From the NCBI RefSeq assembly GCF_002995785.1, contig NZ_PVXO01000026.1:1-36090 (forward strand): a DNA stretch of 36,090 nt, in the 5' to 3' direction. The translations under genes were made by a program, and so were the position numbers. Below the pieces are notes generated by a model. The model searched no databases and had not been told where the DNA came from. It saw only the letters and a list, made by a program, of their open reading frames with translations. Source of the stretch: Clostridium liquoris (GTDB taxonomy: Bacteria > Bacillota > Clostridia > Clostridiales > Clostridiaceae). Positions 34,211 through 36,090 of this stretch are shown here, piece by piece (within the stretch, counting starts at the first letter, position 1; every line of letters starts with the position of its first letter).

Positions 34211-35716
34211 ATGGAGGAAGGGGAAAAATCAGCAAAAAAATTAACTTTGGTATCTTTGATATTAATGATTTTCACATCTGTTTATGGATTTAATAACATT
34301 CCAAGATCATTTTACAAAATGGGTTATGCTGCTATTCCTTGGTATATTTTTTCAGCAATAACTTTTTTCGTTCCCTTTGCATTAATGGTAGCTGAATTTG
34401 GTTCTGCTTTCAAAGATGAGAGGGGTGGAATATATTCATGGATGGAGAAATCTATTGGACCAAGATTCGCGTTTGTAGGAACATTCATGTGGTATTTTTC
34501 TTATGTAACTTGGATGGTTAATGTTGCATCTGGTATGTGGATTCCAGTATCAAATGCTATATTCGGAAAGGATACAACACAAAGTTGGACTTTATTTGGA
34601 CTTCAAGGGCCTCAAGTTTTAGGGGCTTTAGCAATAATATGGATATTAGTAGTAACTTATACATCAACTAAAGGCATAGAAAAAATAAAGAAAGTAACTT
34701 CATTAGGTGGAAGTGCAGTTTTATTATTGAATGTATTTCTATGGGTTGGTGCTATAGCAGTGTTTATAGGAAATAAAGGACAGTTAGCCCAGCCAATTGA
34801 AGGGTTGAAGTCATTTACACAAACACCAAACCCTAAATACGTTGGAAATGTAATTGCTTCTTTAGCATTTGTGGTATACGCTTTATTTGCTTATGGAGGA
34901 ATAGAAGCTATGGGTGGATTAGTTGACCAAACTGAAGATCCGGAAACAACATTTCCTAAGGGAATTCTTATTTCGGCAGCTGTAATTTCAGTAGGATATT
35001 CATTAGGAATACTTTTTATTGGTATATTTACTAATTGGGAATCTGTAATGGGTATTAAGGAGGTTAATTTAGGAAACGCAAGTTATATAGTTATGTCTAA
35101 TCTAGGATATTCACTTGGCACAGTTTTTGGAGCAACCCAAGACACAGCTATAGCTTTGGGACACGGTGTTGCAAGATTTGTTGGACTTTCAATGTTTCTA
35201 GCGTTGTCTGGAGCATTTTTTACACTGATGTATTCACCACTAAAGCAGTTAATTGAAGGCACACCAACTAAATTATGGCCTGGAAAAGTTGGAGAAACTA
35301 AAAATGGATTGCCTATAAATGCTATGTGGATTCAAGCAACTATGGTTTGTGTAATGATAGCATTGGTAGCCTTTGGAGGAAGCTCAATGGCTGCATTTTT
35401 CAATATACTTGTTTCCATGACTAATGTAGCTATGACATTACCATATATGTTTATAGCTCTTGCATTTCCGTATTTTAAGAAGAAAACAGAAATAGAGAAA
35501 CCCTTCGTAGTATTTAAAACTCAAGGAATTGCAAATTTTTGGACTTGGGTAGTTGTTTTAACAGTAGGACTCGCTAACTTATTTTGCATAATTCAACCAG
35601 CCCTAGAAGGAGATATACAAACAACAATCTGGAGTGTAGCTGGACCAATAATTTTCTCGGTGGTTGCATGGGTAATGTATGATAGATATGAAAAGAAAAA
35701 TAAAGACGAAATTTAA
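34211..35716 (+). CDS. yjeM: APC-family amino-acid permease, YjeM-like
   Basis: This 501-aa membrane protein has about twelve hydrophobic segments. It belongs to the glutamate/GABA-antiporter-like branch of the APC superfamily. Segment 1 carries FTSVYGFNNIPRSFYKMG, and the following loop ERGGIYSWMEKSIG is characteristic of YjeM-type proteins. YALFAYGGIEAMGGLVDQTE, with the conserved Glu in segment 6, is another family signature. GAGGTG precedes ATG 34211. No decarboxylase or partner enzyme lies next to it, so the substrate is not suggested by context. Its stop codon adjoins the first hairpin of element E. The gene appears intact. Confidence 0.88.
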   Translation: MEEGEKSAKKLTLVSLILMIFTSVYGFNNIPRSFYKMGYAAIPWYIFSAITFFVPFALMVAEFGSAFKDERGGIYSWMEKSIGPRFAFVGTFMWYFSYVTWMVNVASGMWIPVSNAIFGKDTTQSWTLFGLQGPQVLGALAIIWILVVTYTSTKGIEKIKKVTSLGGSAVLLLNVFLWVGAIAVFIGNKGQLAQPIEGLKSFTQTPNPKYVGNVIASLAFVVYALFAYGGIEAMGGLVDQTEDPETTFPKGILISAAVISVGYSLGILFIGIFTNWESVMGIKEVNLGNASYIVMSNLGYSLGTVFGATQDTAIALGHGVARFVGLSMFLALSGAFFTLMYSPLKQLIEGTPTKLWPGKVGETKNGLPINAMWIQATMVCVMIALVAFGGSSMAAFFNILVSMTNVAMTLPYMFIALAFPYFKKKTEIEKPFVVFKTQGIANFWTWVVVLTVGLANLFCIIQPALEGDIQTTIWSVAGPIIFSVVAWVMYDRYEKKNKDEI

Positions 35717-35928
35717 AAAAATTACGAAGTAATTTTTCAAATAATAAATAATAGAGAATAAATAATAAAAAAGGGCAATTTTTCTCCATTCACATTACGA
35801 AAAGTTTTTAATTATCAAAAATTCCATTTCAATTTAACTAAAAGGAAATTTTAAATTAAAGATTTTCTGTAGAGTAACGGAAGAAAATCATCCTTATTTA
35901 TTCTTTCTTATTTTTTATTTATTATATT
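35717..35928. repeat. Heptamer-array/hairpin element, copy E
   Basis: Directly after the permease stop comes AAAAATTAC-GAA-GTAATTTTT (35717-35737), a perfect 9-bp triloop hairpin. Next is AATAATA, AATAATA, GAGAATA, AATAATA (35740-35767), a spacer, then hairpin GATTTTCT/AGAAAATC (35861-35889) with a 13-nt loop, ATCC, and the right array TTATTTA, TTCTTTC, TTATTTT, TTATTTA, TTATATT (35894-35928). The junction hairpin is homologous to that in copy B: the loops agree at 10 of 13 positions and one stem pair changes from C-G to A-T. Confidence 0.85.
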
Positions 35929-35969
35929 AAAAGCCCTGACTTTTTTAAAATTGGTATTATAGCATGTTT

Positions 35970-36043
35970 GTGTCAAGTTAAAGTGGGCAATTTATTTTTT
36001 GAATTTTTCCCATTATAAATTCAGTTGAAAATTTTATCCAATA
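35970..36043. other. Possible insertion-sequence end
   Basis: GTGTCAAGTTAAAGTGGGCA (35971-35990 region) followed by TTTTTTGAATTTTTCCCATT resembles terminal repeats of IS21-like elements. No transposase is in view before the window ends, so this is only a suggestion. Confidence 0.25.
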
Positions 36044-36069
36044 GGGCTTCGCCCGCGGCCCGAAAGGGC
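36044..36069. repeat. Twin hairpin, homologous to part of element D
   Basis: GGGC-TTC-GCCC (36044-36054) is followed by GCCC-GAAA-GGGC (36058-36069). Copy D has CACGC-TTC-GCGTG followed by CCC-GAA-GGG at 29764-29786. The loops and order agree while the stem bases differ in a paired way. The unit continues towards the window edge. Confidence 0.65.
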
Positions 36070-36090
36070 GTACTTATCCCCTTAATTTTT

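Overview
The window is about 36 kb of a very AT-rich, Gram-positive chromosome. Clostridial gene orders (rpoN-cggR-gap-pgk-tpiA-gpmI-eno-secG, rnr-smpB-ssrA), strong AGGAGG-type ribosome sites, frequent TTG/GTG starts, CwlD, a VanW protein, a membrane pyrophosphatase and an SsrA tag reading ANDNFALAA point to Clostridium sensu stricto. I do not name a species.

Layout. 1-130: 3' end of an IS3-family insertion sequence. 285-1325 (minus): M42-type aminopeptidase. 1462-7317: VanW-domain protein, then a MoxR / DUF58 / transglutaminase cluster. 7392-10636: tRNA-Leu(CAG), CwlD amidase, HAD phosphatase, TrmL, DegV. 10862-15604: nucleoside-type (BMP) ABC importer: lipoprotein, double ATPase, two permeases. 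15785-24850: sigma-54, then the CggR-controlled lower-glycolysis operon. 25059-29684: SecG, membrane pyrophosphatase, RNase R. 29991-30976: the trans-translation pair SmpB and tmRNA. 31013-33993: an accessory patch just downstream of ssrA, with a LAGLIDADG endonuclease remnant, a broken RelA/SpoT-like gene joined to a broken DUF6718-like gene, an unknown 166-aa protein, and an unknown membrane protein with a 13-residue repeat tail. 34211-35716: YjeM-like amino-acid permease.

How the genes work together. CggR senses a glycolytic intermediate and represses its own operon through a two-repeat operator placed between its promoter and its start codon. The operon then makes GAPDH, PGK, TIM, cofactor-independent PGM and enolase. 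Hairpin terminators after gap, after the BMP lipoprotein gene and after eno probably set protein ratios. RNase R, SmpB and tmRNA form a ribosome-rescue and mRNA-decay neighbourhood.

The most unusual signal is a dispersed intergenic repeat family. At least five copies (about 140-290, 20835-21104, 23424-23528, 29683-29904, 35717-35928) combine degenerate arrays with a strict 7-bp period, in opposite orientation on the two sides of the four complete copies, with perfect mini-hairpins inside. Four copies share a junction hairpin ending in TCC just before one array. The heptamer word differs between copies, and every copy starts at or within a stop codon. Two copies lie inside the glycolytic operon.
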